This document shows, piece after piece, positions 1-9,641 of a DNA stretch of 38,844 nucleotides (the first letter of the stretch is position 1; the number at the start of each line of letters is the position of its first letter). The notes beneath the pieces are model-generated. The model had not been told where the DNA came from and searched no databases. It worked only from the letters and a program-made list of their open reading frames with translations. The position numbers and the translations under genes were made by a program. The DNA lies in assembly GCA_945861875.1 (NCBI GenBank), contig CAMAWC010000033.1, positions 1 to 38,844 on the forward strand, in the 5' to 3' direction. The DNA comes from Bordetella parapertussis. Its GTDB lineage: Bacteria; Pseudomonadota; Gammaproteobacteria; Burkholderiales; SG8-39.

Positions 1-255
1 TTGCGTCTTGCCGGCACCACCAGCGGCATCGCCAACATGGGCAACATGATGGGCGGCATGTTGTTGCAACCGGCGGTCGGCTGGGTGCTCGATCGCATGT
101 GGAGCGGCCAGATGGCGGGGGCTGCGCGCATTTACGATTTTGCCGCCTACCGCGCCGGCTTTGCGTTAATGCTGGTGTGGCTTCTTGCCGGCATGCTGAT
201 GCTCGCGTTTGTGCGCGAGACACATTGCCGCCAGGCCGATCCGCCCCCCGGCTAA
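1..255 (+). CDS. MFS transporter, C-terminal fragment (5' end outside window)
   Basis: This frame is open from the first base and ends at a TAA, so only the last 84 or so residues of a longer protein are visible. It contains two hydrophobic stretches typical of the last helices of a 12-helix major facilitator transporter. A small-residue, Gly/Met-rich helix (residues 9-30, with GNMMGG) leads to a GWVLDR loop, and a final helix (about residues 52-71) is followed by a charged tail ending in Pro-Gly. The substrate cannot be told from this piece. The gene ends 9 nt before the convergent ferredoxin gene. The TTG at base 1 is not evidence of a real start; the gene almost certainly begins upstream of the window. 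Confidence 0.7.
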   Translation: MRLAGTTSGIANMGNMMGGMLLQPAVGWVLDRMWSGQMAGAARIYDFAAYRAGFALMLVWLLAGMLMLAFVRETHCRQADPPPG

Positions 256-264
256 GCACGACAA

Positions 265-561
265 TCACACGCCGCCAATTCCAGGCAGGCGGATTTTTAG
301 CGGACCCAATACTTCGCTGCGACAGGCGAGTACGACACCCGCGGCACGTTCGGCGGATGTAAGTGTGTTTTCGGAACGGGCAAGTTCGAAAATAGCGGCA
401 TCTGGCCGCTCCAGCACCGTGCATTTGCACGTACCGCAATTACCCGACAGACAACTGTAGGTGAAGGGCACGCCGTGACGCAGCAGCGCGGCCAGAATGG
501 TTTCTCCTGGTTCGGCGTTGACTAGCACCGGCGAGCCGGCGATCTCGATGCGCAATGTCAT
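265..561 (-). CDS. small 2Fe-2S ferredoxin (plant/adrenodoxin-type fold)
   Basis: This 98-residue protein is a single beta-grasp ferredoxin domain. The cluster ligands are visible as C37-x4-C42-x2-C45 (CLSGNCGTC) with the fourth ligand at C80 (ACRS), the plant-type 2Fe-2S pattern. The length suits a free-standing electron carrier or a detached ferredoxin domain of an oxygenase reductase; no FAD or NAD domain is attached. It probably carries single electrons in the cytoplasm to a partner not identifiable here. It stands alone, convergent with the MFS gene and downstream of the amtB terminator, so it is probably transcribed separately. The start is the ATG just upstream of the TLRIEI beta strand; no good ribosome binding site is visible. 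Confidence 0.85.
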   Translation of the reverse strand: MTLRIEIAGSPVLVNAEPGETILAALLRHGVPFTYSCLSGNCGTCKCTVLERPDAAIFELARSENTLTSAERAAGVVLACRSEVLGPLKIRLPGIGGV

Positions 562-596
562 GGTTACGAGCTTAGCAGCTGCACGGCTCCACCCAT

Positions 597-626
597 AAAA
601 AAGGGGTGCCGATTCGGCACCCCTTT
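597..626 (-). terminator. Rho-independent terminator of the porin-glnK-amtB operon
   Basis: Read on the minus strand, GGGGTGCC-GAATC-GGCACCCC forms an 8-bp GC-rich stem extended by A-T pairs, followed by a run of six T residues (fwd 597-602). It lies about 65 nt after the amtB stop. A second, smaller hairpin (AGCCC-GCGA-GGGCT on the minus strand, fwd 635-648) precedes it, so the two stand in tandem. Confidence 0.85.
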
Positions 627-690
627 GAAAGACCAGCCCTCGCGGGCTTTGTACCTATTGCTGGCGCGGAGGGCGATGCCCCCCTAACTG

Positions 691-2190
691 TTACAGGTGG
701 TAGGCGGACTCGCCGTGCGAGGTCACGTCCAGGCCCTCGCGCTCTTCTTCCTCGGTGACACGCAGGCCCACCAGGATGTCGGCAATCTTTAAGGCGATGA
801 AGGCGACAACCGCCGTCCAGACTACGGTCAAGCCGACCGTCTTGGCCTGGATCATCAGCTGTTCGCCGTAGCCGGCAAAGCCGGTTTTGCCGGTGACCCA
901 GTCGGTGACGATACCGGGGCCGCCAAGATCGGGTGAATTGAAAATACCTGTCAGCATTGCGCCGAGGATACCGCCCAAGGCGTGTACACCAAACACGTCG
1001 AGCGAGTCGTCGGCACCGAGCATGCGCTTGAGGCCGTTGACACCCCACAGGCAGACCACACCGGCCAGTGAGCCGATCACGAAGGCACCGGGGATGCCGA
1101 CGTTGCCCGCAGCCGGCGTGATGGCCACCAGGCCCGCAACGGCACCCGAAGCGGCGCCGAGCATCGACGGCTTGCCTTTGAACAGCCACTCAAAAAAGAT
1201 CCAAGAGAGGACGGCACAGGCGGTGGCGAGGAAGGTGTTGATGAAGGCCAGCGCGGCGGTGCCATTGGCCTCGAGTGCCGAGCCGGCGTTGAAACCAAAC
1301 CAGCCGAACCACAGCATCGAGGCGCCGATCATCGTCATGGTCAGGTTGTGCGGCGACATCGCTTCCTTGCCGTAGCCGACACGCTTGCCCAGCATATAGG
1401 CGCCCACCAAGCCGGCAACACCGGCGTTGATGTGCACCACCGTGCCGCCGGCGAAGTCGAGCGCGCCCCACTGCCAGAGCAGGCCGGCCTTGGCGTTGAG
1501 CTCATCGACCAGCTTGGGATCGGTGTAGGCATCAGGTCCCATCCAGAACCAGACCATGTGGGCGATCGGCGCGTAGGCGAAGGTGAACCATAGCACCATG
1601 AAAATCAGCACGGCGGAAAACTTCGCCCGTTCGGCGAAGGCACCGAGAATCAGGCAGCAGGTAATGGCGGCGAAGGTTGCCTGGAAGGCGACGAATACCA
1701 GCTCCGGAATGACCACGCCCTTGCTGAAGGTCGCGGCCATGGCGAACTCGCCCTTGGCCGGATCGAAGGTGCCCTTGAGGAACAGCCGGTCGAGGCCGCC
1801 GAAATAGGCGTTGCCCTCGGTGAACGCCAGGCTGTAGCCGTAAATGCACCACAGCACGGTGATCAGCGAGAACACCACGAACACCTGCATCAGCATCGAC
1901 AGCATGTTCTTGGAGCGGACCATGCCGCCGTAGAACAAGGCCAGCGCCGGAACGCTCATCAGCAAGACCAGCGCGGTGCAGACCATCATCCAGGCGACGT
2001 CACCCTTGTTTGGGACGGGTGCCGGTGCTGCGGCGGCGGGCGTCGCTGCGGCAGGTGCGGCCGCAGCGGGTGTGGCCGGAGCAGTGGCGGCCGGAGCGGC
2101 TGCCGGTGCTGCGGGCTTGTCCTCGGCAATGGCGTTGCCGCCAAAACCGATGGCGCCGACGAGGGCGAGCAGTGCAAATAGTTTTTTCAT
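691..2190 (-). CDS. amtB: AmtB-type ammonium transporter
   Basis: This 499-residue Amt/Rh family channel conducts ammonium or ammonia through the inner membrane. Residues 1-22 look like a cleavable signal peptide (MKKLFALLALVG...AIA). An Ala/Pro-rich linker of about 40 residues follows before the first membrane helix at about residue 64. The twin pore histidines are both present, in GTVVHINAG and in VFGVHALGG. The C-terminal tail (GLRVTEEEEREGLD) is the conserved cytoplasmic region that docks GlnK. The gene begins 11 nt after glnK, with a good AAGGGGA ribosome binding site, so the pair is translated from one message. The Ala/Pro linker is unusual in length against E. coli AmtB but is seen in other proteobacterial homologues. 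Regulation is expected through the sigma-54 region upstream of the porin gene. Confidence 0.97.
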   Translation of the reverse strand: MKKLFALLALVGAIGFGGNAIAEDKPAAPAAAPAATAPATPAAAAPAAATPAAAAPAPVPNKGDVAWMMVCTALVLLMSVPALALFYGGMVRSKNMLSMLMQVFVVFSLITVLWCIYGYSLAFTEGNAYFGGLDRLFLKGTFDPAKGEFAMAATFSKGVVIPELVFVAFQATFAAITCCLILGAFAERAKFSAVLIFMVLWFTFAYAPIAHMVWFWMGPDAYTDPKLVDELNAKAGLLWQWGALDFAGGTVVHINAGVAGLVGAYMLGKRVGYGKEAMSPHNLTMTMIGASMLWFGWFGFNAGSALEANGTAALAFINTFLATACAVLSWIFFEWLFKGKPSMLGAASGAVAGLVAITPAAGNVGIPGAFVIGSLAGVVCLWGVNGLKRMLGADDSLDVFGVHALGGILGAMLTGIFNSPDLGGPGIVTDWVTGKTGFAGYGEQLMIQAKTVGLTVVWTAVVAFIALKIADILVGLRVTEEEEREGLDVTSHGESAYHL

Positions 2191-2201
2191 GATGTGTCCC
2201 C

Positions 2202-3499
<1,298 letters not shown>

Positions 3500-3533
3500 A
3501 GTGTTAAATAAGAGAAATCGCAGGGAATGATTA

Positions 3534-3548
3534 GCAGAGGTCGTGCCA
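3534..3548 (-). promoter_or_regulatory. sigma-54 (RpoN) -24/-12 promoter
   Basis: The minus strand reads TGGCACGACCTCTGC. The invariant GG (fwd 3546-3547) and GC (fwd 3534-3535) are separated by exactly 10 nt, and the -24 box TGGCACG is a perfect consensus. Transcription would start near 3522, giving a leader of about 23 nt to the first porin ATG. Confidence 0.8.
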
Positions 3549-3565
3549 GCTTTATTGGTGTTATA

Positions 3566-3578
3566 AATCATTGAGTTA
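3566..3578. promoter_or_regulatory. IHF-like bending site
   Basis: AATCATTGAGTTA fits WATCARNNNNTTR at all but one fixed position. It sits at about -50, between the sigma-54 promoter and the NtrC-like sites, inside an AT-rich stretch (TTTATTGGTGTTATAAATCA). This is where IHF usually bends DNA for sigma-54 activation. The match is suggestive but short. Confidence 0.5.
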
Positions 3579-3609
3579 GCTTGGTCGCCCTAACGGGGCC
3601 GGCAGGTCT

Positions 3610-3626
3610 TGCACTGTGGCGATGCG
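3610..3626. promoter_or_regulatory. NtrC-like binding dyad (proximal)
   Basis: TGCACT-GTGGC-GATGCG matches the NtrC consensus TGCACT-N5-GGTGCA: the left half is perfect and the right half is 4 of 6. Its centre is about 96 bp upstream of the predicted start at 3522. Confidence 0.6.
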
Positions 3627-3640
3627 CGGCGGGGGCGGCG

Positions 3641-3657
3641 CGCACTAAGGCGGTGCT
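3641..3657. promoter_or_regulatory. NtrC-like binding dyad (distal)
   Basis: CGCACT-AAGGC-GGTGCT matches the NtrC consensus at 10 of 12 half-site positions. Its centre is 31 bp (three helical turns) from the proximal dyad and about 127 bp upstream of the predicted start. The spacing and distance resemble the paired NtrC sites of enteric glnA. Confidence 0.65.
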
Positions 3658-3745
3658 GTAGCCCAAATCGCCAACCCAAGCGTTGTTTGCCTAGCGCGCT
3701 ACACTCTGGCGTTCGAACAGCCCCTTTATTTCATGGTGAGTCCGT

Positions 3746-3976
3746 ATGTCAAAAGCCCAATTTATTGAAGACCTGAACGCGCGCATGAGCGAAATCCTTG
3801 CCAGCAGCCCGGCGCGTGACATGGAAAAAAACCTCCACCTGATGCTCAGCAGCGCGTTCAACCGCCTCAACCTGGTTACGCGGGAGGAATTTGACGTGCA
3901 AGCCAAGGTGCTGGCGCGCACGCGCGAGAAATTGGCCGCGGTCGAAGCCAAGCTCGTCGAGATGGAACGCAAATAG
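3746..3976 (+). CDS. ubiK: UbiK (YqiC/BMFP family) ubiquinone biosynthesis accessory factor
   Basis: This small, largely helical protein of 76 residues matches the BMFP/YqiC family. It has an amphipathic N-terminal half (FIEDLNARMSEIL), a conserved middle with LVTREEFDVQ, and a C-terminal coiled coil (LARTREKLAAVEAKLVEME). In E. coli, UbiK forms a complex with UbiJ and aids aerobic ubiquinone synthesis; older work describes membrane-fusogenic activity. The start ATG has a GGTGAG ribosome binding site. It is divergent from the porin-glnK-amtB operon, and the NtrC-like sites lie 90-135 bp upstream of its start, so the two genes share a control region. comM follows on the same strand after 99 nt. 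Confidence 0.88.
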   Translation: MSKAQFIEDLNARMSEILASSPARDMEKNLHLMLSSAFNRLNLVTREEFDVQAKVLARTREKLAAVEAKLVEMERK

Positions 3977-4075
3977 TGATCGCGGTGACAACGAACGCCC
4001 GCCCGCATGGCGCGGGTCGCGCGCGGTCTGCAATCGGCGCCGCATTGCGCTTACCGCCTTTTCGATACGTTTTAA

Positions 4076-5593
4076 ATGTCACTCGCCGTCCTGCATAGCC
4101 GCGCGCTGGTCGGGCTGGCGGCCCCGCCGGTTACGGTGGAGGTGCATCTTGGCAACGGACTGCCGGCCTTTACCATCGTCGGATTGCCCGAGGCCGAGGT
4201 AAAAGAGGCGCGTGAGCGGGTGCGTGCCGCGCTCGCCAATTGCCGTTTCGAGTTTCCCGCGCGGCGCATCACCGTCAACCTTGCGCCCGCGGAACTGCCC
4301 AAGGAAAGCGGTCGTTTTGACCTCGCGATTGCGTTGGGCATACTGGCCGCGACGCGGCAGATTCCCTCGGACGCATTGGAGAATTACGAATTCGCCGGCG
4401 AACTTTCGCTCTCGGGCGAATTGCGGCCGATTCGCGGCGCGCTGGCCATGACCTGGCGTGCGGCAAAAAGCCGTCGCGCCTTTATCCTGCCGTGCGCCAA
4501 CGCCGCTGAAGCCGCGCTGGTGGGCGAGGCGCAGATTTATCCGGCGTCAAGCCTGCTCGAAGTGGTTGCGCACCTCACCGGTAAAACACCGTTGGCGCGT
4601 TACGCGGTGGCCGCGCCCAGCGACATCGCTGGCGGCGGCGGGTATCCCGACCTCGCCGAGGTCAAGGGCCAGGCGCAGGCCAAGCGCGCGCTTGAAGTGG
4701 CGGCTGCCGGAGGGCACAGCCTGCTGATGAGCGGACCCCCGGGTACCGGCAAATCGATGCTTGCCGCGCGCTTTGCCGGCATCCTGCCCGATCTGTCCGA
4801 TGCCGAGGCGCTCGAGTCGGCGGCGCTGCAGTCCCTTGGCAGCGGCGGTTTTCGCATGGAAAACTGGAAGCGCCGGCCGTTTCGCGCGCCGCACCACTCG
4901 GCTTCGAGTGCGGCGCTGGTCGGCGGCGGCAGCGACCCAAGACCGGGTGAAATTTCCCTCGCCCATCATGGCGTGTTGTTTCTTGACGAATTGCCCGAAT
5001 TTGACCGCCGCGTGCTCGAGGCCATGCGCGAACCGATGGAGTCCGGCCGTGTGGCGATTTCGCGCGCCGCACACCAGGCCGAGTTTCCGGCGCGTTTCCA
5101 GTTGGTGGCGGCGATGAACCCCTGCCCCTGCGGTTATCTCGGTCATTTCGACGGGCGTTGCCGCTGCAGCCCGGACAAGGTGGCGCGCTATCGCGCCAAG
5201 ATTTCCGGCCCCCTGCTCGATCGCATCGACATCCAGATCGAGGTGGCGGCGGTGCCGCGCGATGAATTGATGGCCCAGGGCACCGGCGAGCCGTCGCAGG
5301 TGGTGCGCGAACGGGTGCTGGTCGCGCGCGAACGGCAACTGGCGCGGCAGGGAAAATTCAATTTTGAACTCGGCCCGCGCGAGATCGAGCAGGTATGCCG
5401 GCTCGATGCCACGGCCGACGGGCTGTTGCGGCAGGCCATCACCCGGCTGGACTTGTCCGCGCGCGCCTACCACCGCGTGCTCAAACTCGCGCGCAGCGTC
5501 GCCGACCTTGCCGGTGCCGGCGCCGTCGGCTCCGCGCACGTCGCCGAAGCCATACAGTACCGCCGCGTCGATCGCGCGCTGGCGCCGGCATGA
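4076..5593 (+). CDS. comM: ComM/YifB-type Mg-chelatase-like AAA+ ATPase
   Basis: This 505-residue protein has the full ComM layout. An N-terminal Lon-protease-like domain (residues 1 to about 170, with [18 protein letters not shown]) is followed by an AAA+ domain with Walker A GPPGTGKS (220-227) and Walker [11 protein letters not shown] (D304, E305). A Cys-rich insert follows ([10 protein letters not shown] and GRCRC), then the C-terminal Mg-chelatase lid. ComM is a hexameric helicase that promotes branch migration when incoming single-stranded DNA integrates during natural transformation. The gene is widespread in proteobacteria, including species not known to be competent. It follows ubiK and precedes apaH by 13 nt, so the three may be one transcript. 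Confidence 0.95.
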   Translation: MSLAVLHSRALVGLAAPPVTVEVHLGNGLPAFTIVGLPEAEVKEARERVRAALANCRFEFPARRITVNLAPAELPKESGRFDLAIALGILAATRQIPSDALENYEFAGELSLSGELRPIRGALAMTWRAAKSRRAFILPCANAAEAALVGEAQIYPASSLLEVVAHLTGKTPLARYAVAAPSDIAGGGGYPDLAEVKGQAQAKRALEVAAAGGHSLLMSGPPGTGKSMLAARFAGILPDLSDAEALESAALQSLGSGGFRMENWKRRPFRAPHHSASSAALVGGGSDPRPGEISLAHHGVLFLDELPEFDRRVLEAMREPMESGRVAISRAAHQAEFPARFQLVAAMNPCPCGYLGHFDGRCRCSPDKVARYRAKISGPLLDRIDIQIEVAAVPRDELMAQGTGEPSQVVRERVLVARERQLARQGKFNFELGPREIEQVCRLDATADGLLRQAITRLDLSARAYHRVLKLARSVADLAGAGAVGSAHVAEAIQYRRVDRALAPA

Positions 5594-5606
5594 GCGGCGC
5601 ACACTG

Positions 5607-6434
5607 ATGGCGACGTATGCCATCGGCGACGTGCAAGGCTGCCACGAGGAATTGCGGCGGCTGATCGATGCCCTGCGCTTTGACCCGGCCGCCGACAGCT
5701 TGTGGCTGGTCGGCGACATGGTCAATCGCGGCCCCGGTTCACTGGGCGTCCTGCGCCTGCTCAAGTCGCTGGGCGGGACATGCGTTGCGGTGCTTGGTAA
5801 TCACGACCTGCACCTGCTCGCCGTGGCCGCGGGTCATGCGCGCCTGCGCACCGAGGACACCCTGGACGAAGTGCTCGCCGCAAGCGATCGCGACGAACTC
5901 CTCGACTGGTTGCGGCGGCGACCGATGGTGCATGTTGCCGGCAACTACGCCATGGTGCATGCCGGTTTGCTGCCGCAATGGGACGTCGCGACGGCGCGCT
6001 TGCTCGCCGGGGAAGTGGAAGCGGCCTTGCGCGGGCCGGCCTGCGATGAATTCTTCGCGCATCTGTATGGGAGCAAGCCGTCGCGCTGGGATGATGCCCT
6101 GACCGGCGCGGACCGCCTGCGCGTTATCGTCAATGCCATGACGCGCATGCGCTTTTGCACCGCCAAGGGCAAGATGGAATTTGCCAGCAAGGGCGGGCTC
6201 GACGGTGCGCCTGCGGGTTACCTGCCGTGGTTTGACGTGCCCGGGCGTGCCAGCGCCGACCACACGGTGATCACCGGTCACTGGTCGGCGCTGGGGCTGG
6301 TGGTGCGGCCCGATCTTGTCGCGCTCGACACCGGCTGTGCCTGGGGCGGCAGCCTTACTGCGGTCAGGCTGGAGGATGGCCGCGTTTTCCAGCAGCACGC
6401 ACTGGGGCCGGGACGCCCAATGCCGCGGCAATAG
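5607..6434 (+). CDS. apaH: symmetrical bis(5'-nucleosyl)-tetraphosphatase ApaH
   Basis: This 275-residue protein carries the calcineurin-like phosphoesterase motifs in order near the N-terminus: [19 protein letters not shown] and LGNHD. The conserved HAGLLPQW and GHWSALG follow further on. It hydrolyses Ap4A to two ADP and can remove Np4 caps from RNA. The frame is open far upstream through the end of comM, but the ATG at 5607 gives the family start [11 protein letters not shown] and is chosen; its ribosome binding site is weak, so coupling to comM (13 nt upstream) is likely. The last 71 nt overlap the 3' end of the convergent acyltransferase gene. Confidence 0.96.
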   Translation: MATYAIGDVQGCHEELRRLIDALRFDPAADSLWLVGDMVNRGPGSLGVLRLLKSLGGTCVAVLGNHDLHLLAVAAGHARLRTEDTLDEVLAASDRDELLDWLRRRPMVHVAGNYAMVHAGLLPQWDVATARLLAGEVEAALRGPACDEFFAHLYGSKPSRWDDALTGADRLRVIVNAMTRMRFCTAKGKMEFASKGGLDGAPAGYLPWFDVPGRASADHTVITGHWSALGLVVRPDLVALDTGCAWGGSLTAVRLEDGRVFQQHALGPGRPMPRQ

Positions 6435-7158
6435 CCGTCTCGGTGGCGTGCGCCAATTCGCGCCGCGCCAAGCCGGCGCCGGCAATGTACGGTTCAACCC
6501 TCACCGAAGCGGTCATGCGTCGCGTCGAAACGATCGCCCAGACCGAGTCGAGCAGCGAATCCTCGCCGACATAGGCGGCACCCGCGCACAGTTGCCCCTT
6601 GGCGTCGCTGTAGCGCAGCGCCACCGGCAAGATTGCCGCCCCGGCGTCGACCGCCGGCTGAAAAAGCGCGGCGTGAAAGGGCAGCAGCCGGTCGCCGTGG
6701 CTGGTGGTTCCCTCCGGGCAGATTGCCACCACCGTTCCCGACTCGAGCGTGCGGGTAATGCTGTGGTTGGCGCGTCGCGCCCCGCTTTTGCTGCCGCGCT
6801 CAATATAGAGCGTTCCGGCGCGCGTGCACATGCGGCCCACCAGCGGCCAGCGCGCAACATCCGCCTTGGAAACAAAGGTGGCGGGCAGGATCGCGTTGAT
6901 GACGAATATGTCCAGCCAGGAAACATGATTGCTGGCGAGCAGGCAGCGTTCGGGCAAAGCACCGGGCAGCGCGACCGATTCGAGCTTGATGTGAAGAATG
7001 GCGAGAAGCTGGCGCGACCAGCGCTGCCGCATGCGCCCCTGCTGCAAGGCGGTCTTTCCGGCGTAGCTCACGGCGAGCAGGGCCAGTGCCCGCATGAGGT
7101 GCAGGGTGAGCCGCGCCAGGCGGAACAGGCGTTGCGGCAGCGGCGTGGGCGTGGACAT
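6364..7158 (-). CDS. 1-acyl-sn-glycerol-3-phosphate acyltransferase (PlsC-like)
   Basis: This 264-residue membrane-associated acyltransferase has motif I N-H78-VSWL-D83 (the catalytic H-x4-D) and motif [11 protein letters not shown] at 148-155, with a hydrophobic N-terminal segment (about residues 15-35). It belongs to the family that acylates lysophosphatidic acid to phosphatidic acid; related members make ornithine lipids, so the exact acceptor is uncertain. Start MSTPTPL is chosen because the family hydrophobic helix follows directly. The gene is convergent with apaH and shares 71 nt with it tail to tail. The 199 nt upstream, to the lipoprotein gene stop, hold no further gene I can support. 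Confidence 0.88.
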   Translation of the reverse strand: MSTPTPLPQRLFRLARLTLHLMRALALLAVSYAGKTALQQGRMRQRWSRQLLAILHIKLESVALPGALPERCLLASNHVSWLDIFVINAILPATFVSKADVARWPLVGRMCTRAGTLYIERGSKSGARRANHSITRTLESGTVVAICPEGTTSHGDRLLPFHAALFQPAVDAGAAILPVALRYSDAKGQLCAGAAYVGEDSLLDSVWAIVSTRRMTASVRVEPYIAGAGLARRELAHATETAIAAALGVPAPVRAAGKRGHPPA

Positions 7159-7357
7159 GAGCGCCCTATTTTACCGGCCGGCGGCGGCGCGACCGCCCTA
7201 TCTTGCAAGGCCGATGACTGGAAAGGCGCACCAGATGGCGCTTTGCAGCACATGTCCCCGGAAAGGCCCGCGCCACGGCCGTTTGCAGGTGGGCACGCTT
7301 GGAGCGTCTTGTATTTGCACCCAGTGCGGGTACCCGCTGCGGGCGCGGTGCCAGAGC

Positions 7358-7807
7358 CTAGTGCGAAACGCGGGTCACTCCGCCGGAGAACAGCAGGCGC
7401 ACCGGCTCCCCGGGTTTGAACGCCTCGCCCGCCTCTTGTGTCACGGCGCGCAGTTCGCCCGACTCAAGGCGCACGGTGATTTCCACGCCGGGCTTTTTGC
7501 CGGCTTGTTGCGTGAGCGCTTGTCCGGCGAGACTCCCTGCAACCGCGCCAAGCACCGAGCTGACGCTGGCGCCGCTGCCGCCGCCGACCCTGGACCCTGC
7601 GGCACCACCGACGGCACCGCCAGCGATGGCCCCTGCGTAGCCGCTGCCGCCATCAATGACGACCTCGCGCACGCTCTCGACCACACCCATACGCACCACC
7701 GCTTCATTGCGTGCCGCGGAGGAGCTTGTGCCACCGCCGTCACCGGCACAGGCGGCGAGCGTGAGTGCGGCGGCGACCACGGCAATGGACTGTCTGGCGG
7801 TCCTCAT
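7358..7807 (-). CDS. glycine-zipper outer membrane lipoprotein (SlyB/Pcp-like)
   Basis: This is a 149-residue predicted lipoprotein. The lipobox LAAC places the lipidated cysteine at residue 20 after a short signal peptide. The middle contains a glycine-zipper stretch (AGAIAGGAVGGAAGS and SVLGAVAGSLAGQAL), followed by a small C-terminal beta region. This is the SlyB/Pcp pattern of outer membrane lipoproteins, which stabilise the envelope; the precise role here is unknown. It lies 12 nt after the stop of the PfkB kinase gene on the same strand, so it may be co-transcribed. The same region is open on the plus strand as a long antisense frame, which I treat as a shadow of codon bias. Confidence 0.85.
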   Translation of the reverse strand: MRTARQSIAVVAAALTLAACAGDGGGTSSSAARNEAVVRMGVVESVREVVIDGGSGYAGAIAGGAVGGAAGSRVGGGSGASVSSVLGAVAGSLAGQALTQQAGKKPGVEITVRLESGELRAVTQEAGEAFKPGEPVRLLFSGGVTRVSH

Positions 7808-7819
7808 CGTGACTGCCTG

Positions 7820-8752
7820 TTAGAGCGCTTCGCCAAACGCCTTTTGGTATTTGTCGGCGATTTCTTCACGGCTGGCAGTGTGATTCTGGCCGCCACGCGA
7901 CGCGATCTTGAGCGAACCCATCAGCGATGCGATTTGTCCGGTCTTGCGCCAGTTGAATTTCGAGGTGATACCGTAGAGCAGGCCCGCGCGGTAGGCATCG
8001 CCGCACCCGGTCGGGTCGAGCACGGCTTCGGCTTTGACGCAGGGCACGTCAATACGTTGTCCCGCAGTGAAAATCGACGAGCCCTCGGCGCCGCGCGTGA
8101 CGATCAACGCCTCGACGGCCTCGGCGATTTTTTCCAGGCTGGTGCCGGTGCGCTCTTCGAGCATCTTGCCCTCGTAGTCGTTGACCGCGACATAGGTTGC
8201 CTGTTTGACAAAATGGAGCAACTCCTCGCCCGAGAACATCGGCAACCCCTGCCCGGGGTCGAACATGAAGGGAATGTCGTTTGCCGCGAGTTCGCGCGCG
8301 TGCAGCAGCATGCCCTCGCGCCCGTCCGGTGCGATGATGGCGAGTTCGACATCCATCCAGCCGCTGACGTGATCCATGTGCGCGAAATTCATCGCGCCCG
8401 GATGGAAGGCGGTGATCTGGTTGTCATCGAGGTCGGTGGTGATGAAAGCCTGGGCGGTAAGCGCATTGGAGTGCTGGCGCACATGGGTGCGCGGCAGCCC
8501 CAGTTTGTCCAGGCGCGTCAGGTAGGGGCCGGCGTCGGTGCCGACGGTGGCCATGATCAGCGGGTCGCCGCCGAGCAGCTTGAGGTTGTAGGCGATGTTG
8601 CCGGCACAGCCGCCGAACTCGCGCCGCAATTGCGGCACGAGGAAGGACACGTTGAGGATATGGATCTGGTCGGGCAGGATCTGATCCTTGAAATGGCCCT
8701 GAAACACCATGATATTGTCGTAGGCCATTGAGCCGCAGATAAGGGTTCGCAT
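7820..8752 (-). CDS. PfkB-family carbohydrate/nucleoside kinase
   Basis: This 310-residue kinase has the ribokinase/PfkB fold. It shows an N-terminal substrate-binding region with FGGCAGNIAYNL and the C-terminal signature DPTGCGDAYRAG (246-257), with catalytic base D252 and an anion hole. Close homologues in proteobacteria are annotated as adenosine kinase or generic carbohydrate kinases. The substrate cannot be settled from the sequence; nothing around it forms a sugar pathway. The ATG at 8752 has an AGGAG ribosome binding site. Only 12 nt separate its stop from the lipoprotein gene. Confidence 0.88.
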   Translation of the reverse strand: MRTLICGSMAYDNIMVFQGHFKDQILPDQIHILNVSFLVPQLRREFGGCAGNIAYNLKLLGGDPLIMATVGTDAGPYLTRLDKLGLPRTHVRQHSNALTAQAFITTDLDDNQITAFHPGAMNFAHMDHVSGWMDVELAIIAPDGREGMLLHARELAANDIPFMFDPGQGLPMFSGEELLHFVKQATYVAVNDYEGKMLEERTGTSLEKIAEAVEALIVTRGAEGSSIFTAGQRIDVPCVKAEAVLDPTGCGDAYRAGLLYGITSKFNWRKTGQIASLMGSLKIASRGGQNHTASREEIADKYQKAFGEAL

Positions 8753-8798
8753 TTGTGCTCCTGTCAGGTCCGGCGCTTTCGGCGCCGCGGGGTTGGGG

Positions 8799-9641
8799 TC
8801 ACGGATAAAAAAGGTAAAGCCGGTAGCCGGTCGCCTTGATATCGGCCAGCTGTAGCGTCAGGCGGATGGCGCGTTCGGCACCGGCGGCAAAGCCGCCGTC
8901 CTTGTCCGGCGCGGCATCAAGATAATCGCCCGCCAGCAGGACGCGCCGCGCCAGCGGCAGGTCCTGCGCATCGGTAAGGGTGAGTTCGAGCGCCGGACTG
9001 GCCTGCGCGAACGCGGCGCGGTTGCGCAGCGTCGCCGTGAGTATCACCACATTCGGATTGGCCGCATCGGCCTGCAGGTCGGATGTTTCAATACTCATCA
9101 GTTCGGAACGCCGCGGCAGGGAAATGCGGCAACCGAGCAGGTCGCAGGCTTGGGCGAGCAGGGGTTTCGACTCGGGCGCGAGCAGTGCAATGTCGCTGCG
9201 GAAATGGAACACGCCCTGGGCGGTGAGCAGCAGCGACAGTGCGAGACTTCCGGCGATCCACGGCCAGCGCAGCCCCGGCGCCCGCGGCGGCGGGCCGAAG
9301 TTCAGTTCGCTCGTCGGCGCCTTGGTCGCGGGCGGGTTGGCGACAGCCGTTGCCTCGCTTGCAGGGTGGATTTCCTGTTCAATGGGCGTGATTGCTGGCG
9401 CGGGGAATTCGGCGTAATCACGCGCTGTTTCGGCTTCCGGCCACTCAGCCGGCGACGCATTGTCTGGCCCCGAAGCTGCGGGTGCTGGTTCCTCCGACGC
9501 GACAAGCGTATCCGGCAACAAATGCGCCGCCGCGTCGAACACATGGGTGCAGTAGCCGCAACGTACCTGGCCATTGCGTGCCGCCAACTGCGCCGCGGTG
9601 ACGCGAAAGGCCGTCTGGCAGTCCGGGCAGCGCGTAATCAT
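8799..9641 (-). CDS. zinc-ribbon and DUF3426 domain membrane protein
   Basis: This 280-residue protein starts with an MJ0042-type zinc finger (C5-x2-C8 and C28-x2-C31: CPDC, CGYC). A low-complexity Pro/Ala/Glu-rich linker, a single membrane helix (about 125-147) and a C-terminal DUF3426 domain with beta character follow. It is a bitopic protein with the finger in the cytoplasm. Its function is not established in the family. Its start overlaps the prmA stop by 4 nt (ATGA), so it is translationally coupled to the ribosomal methyltransferase gene, an arrangement common in betaproteobacteria. Confidence 0.88.
   Translation of the reverse strand: MITRCPDCQTAFRVTAAQLAARNGQVRCGYCTHVFDAAAHLLPDTLVASEEPAPAASGPDNASPAEWPEAETARDYAEFPAPAITPIEQEIHPASEATAVANPPATKAPTSELNFGPPPRAPGLRWPWIAGSLALSLLLTAQGVFHFRSDIALLAPESKPLLAQACDLLGCRISLPRRSELMSIETSDLQADAANPNVVILTATLRNRAAFAQASPALELTLTDAQDLPLARRVLLAGDYLDAAPDKDGGFAAGAERAIRLTLQLADIKATGYRLYLFYP

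Noticed and set aside
666-690. GGGCGATGCCC-type palindrome after amtB, similar to the core of the hairpin at 25393-25406
   Set aside because: The shared core is only 11 bases and self-complementary; it could recur by chance in GC-rich DNA.
7313-7352. Palindromes GCGGGTACCCGC and CCCGCTGCGGG after the lipoprotein gene as a terminator
   Set aside because: There is no T-run on either strand and several alternative pairings compete.
7094-8731. 545-codon plus-strand frame opposite the lipoprotein and PfkB genes, including a CxxC-rich start (CSTC, CICTQC)
   Set aside because: The two minus-strand genes have recognisable motifs and lengths. The cysteine-rich part lies in a spacer and has no ribosome binding site or family match.
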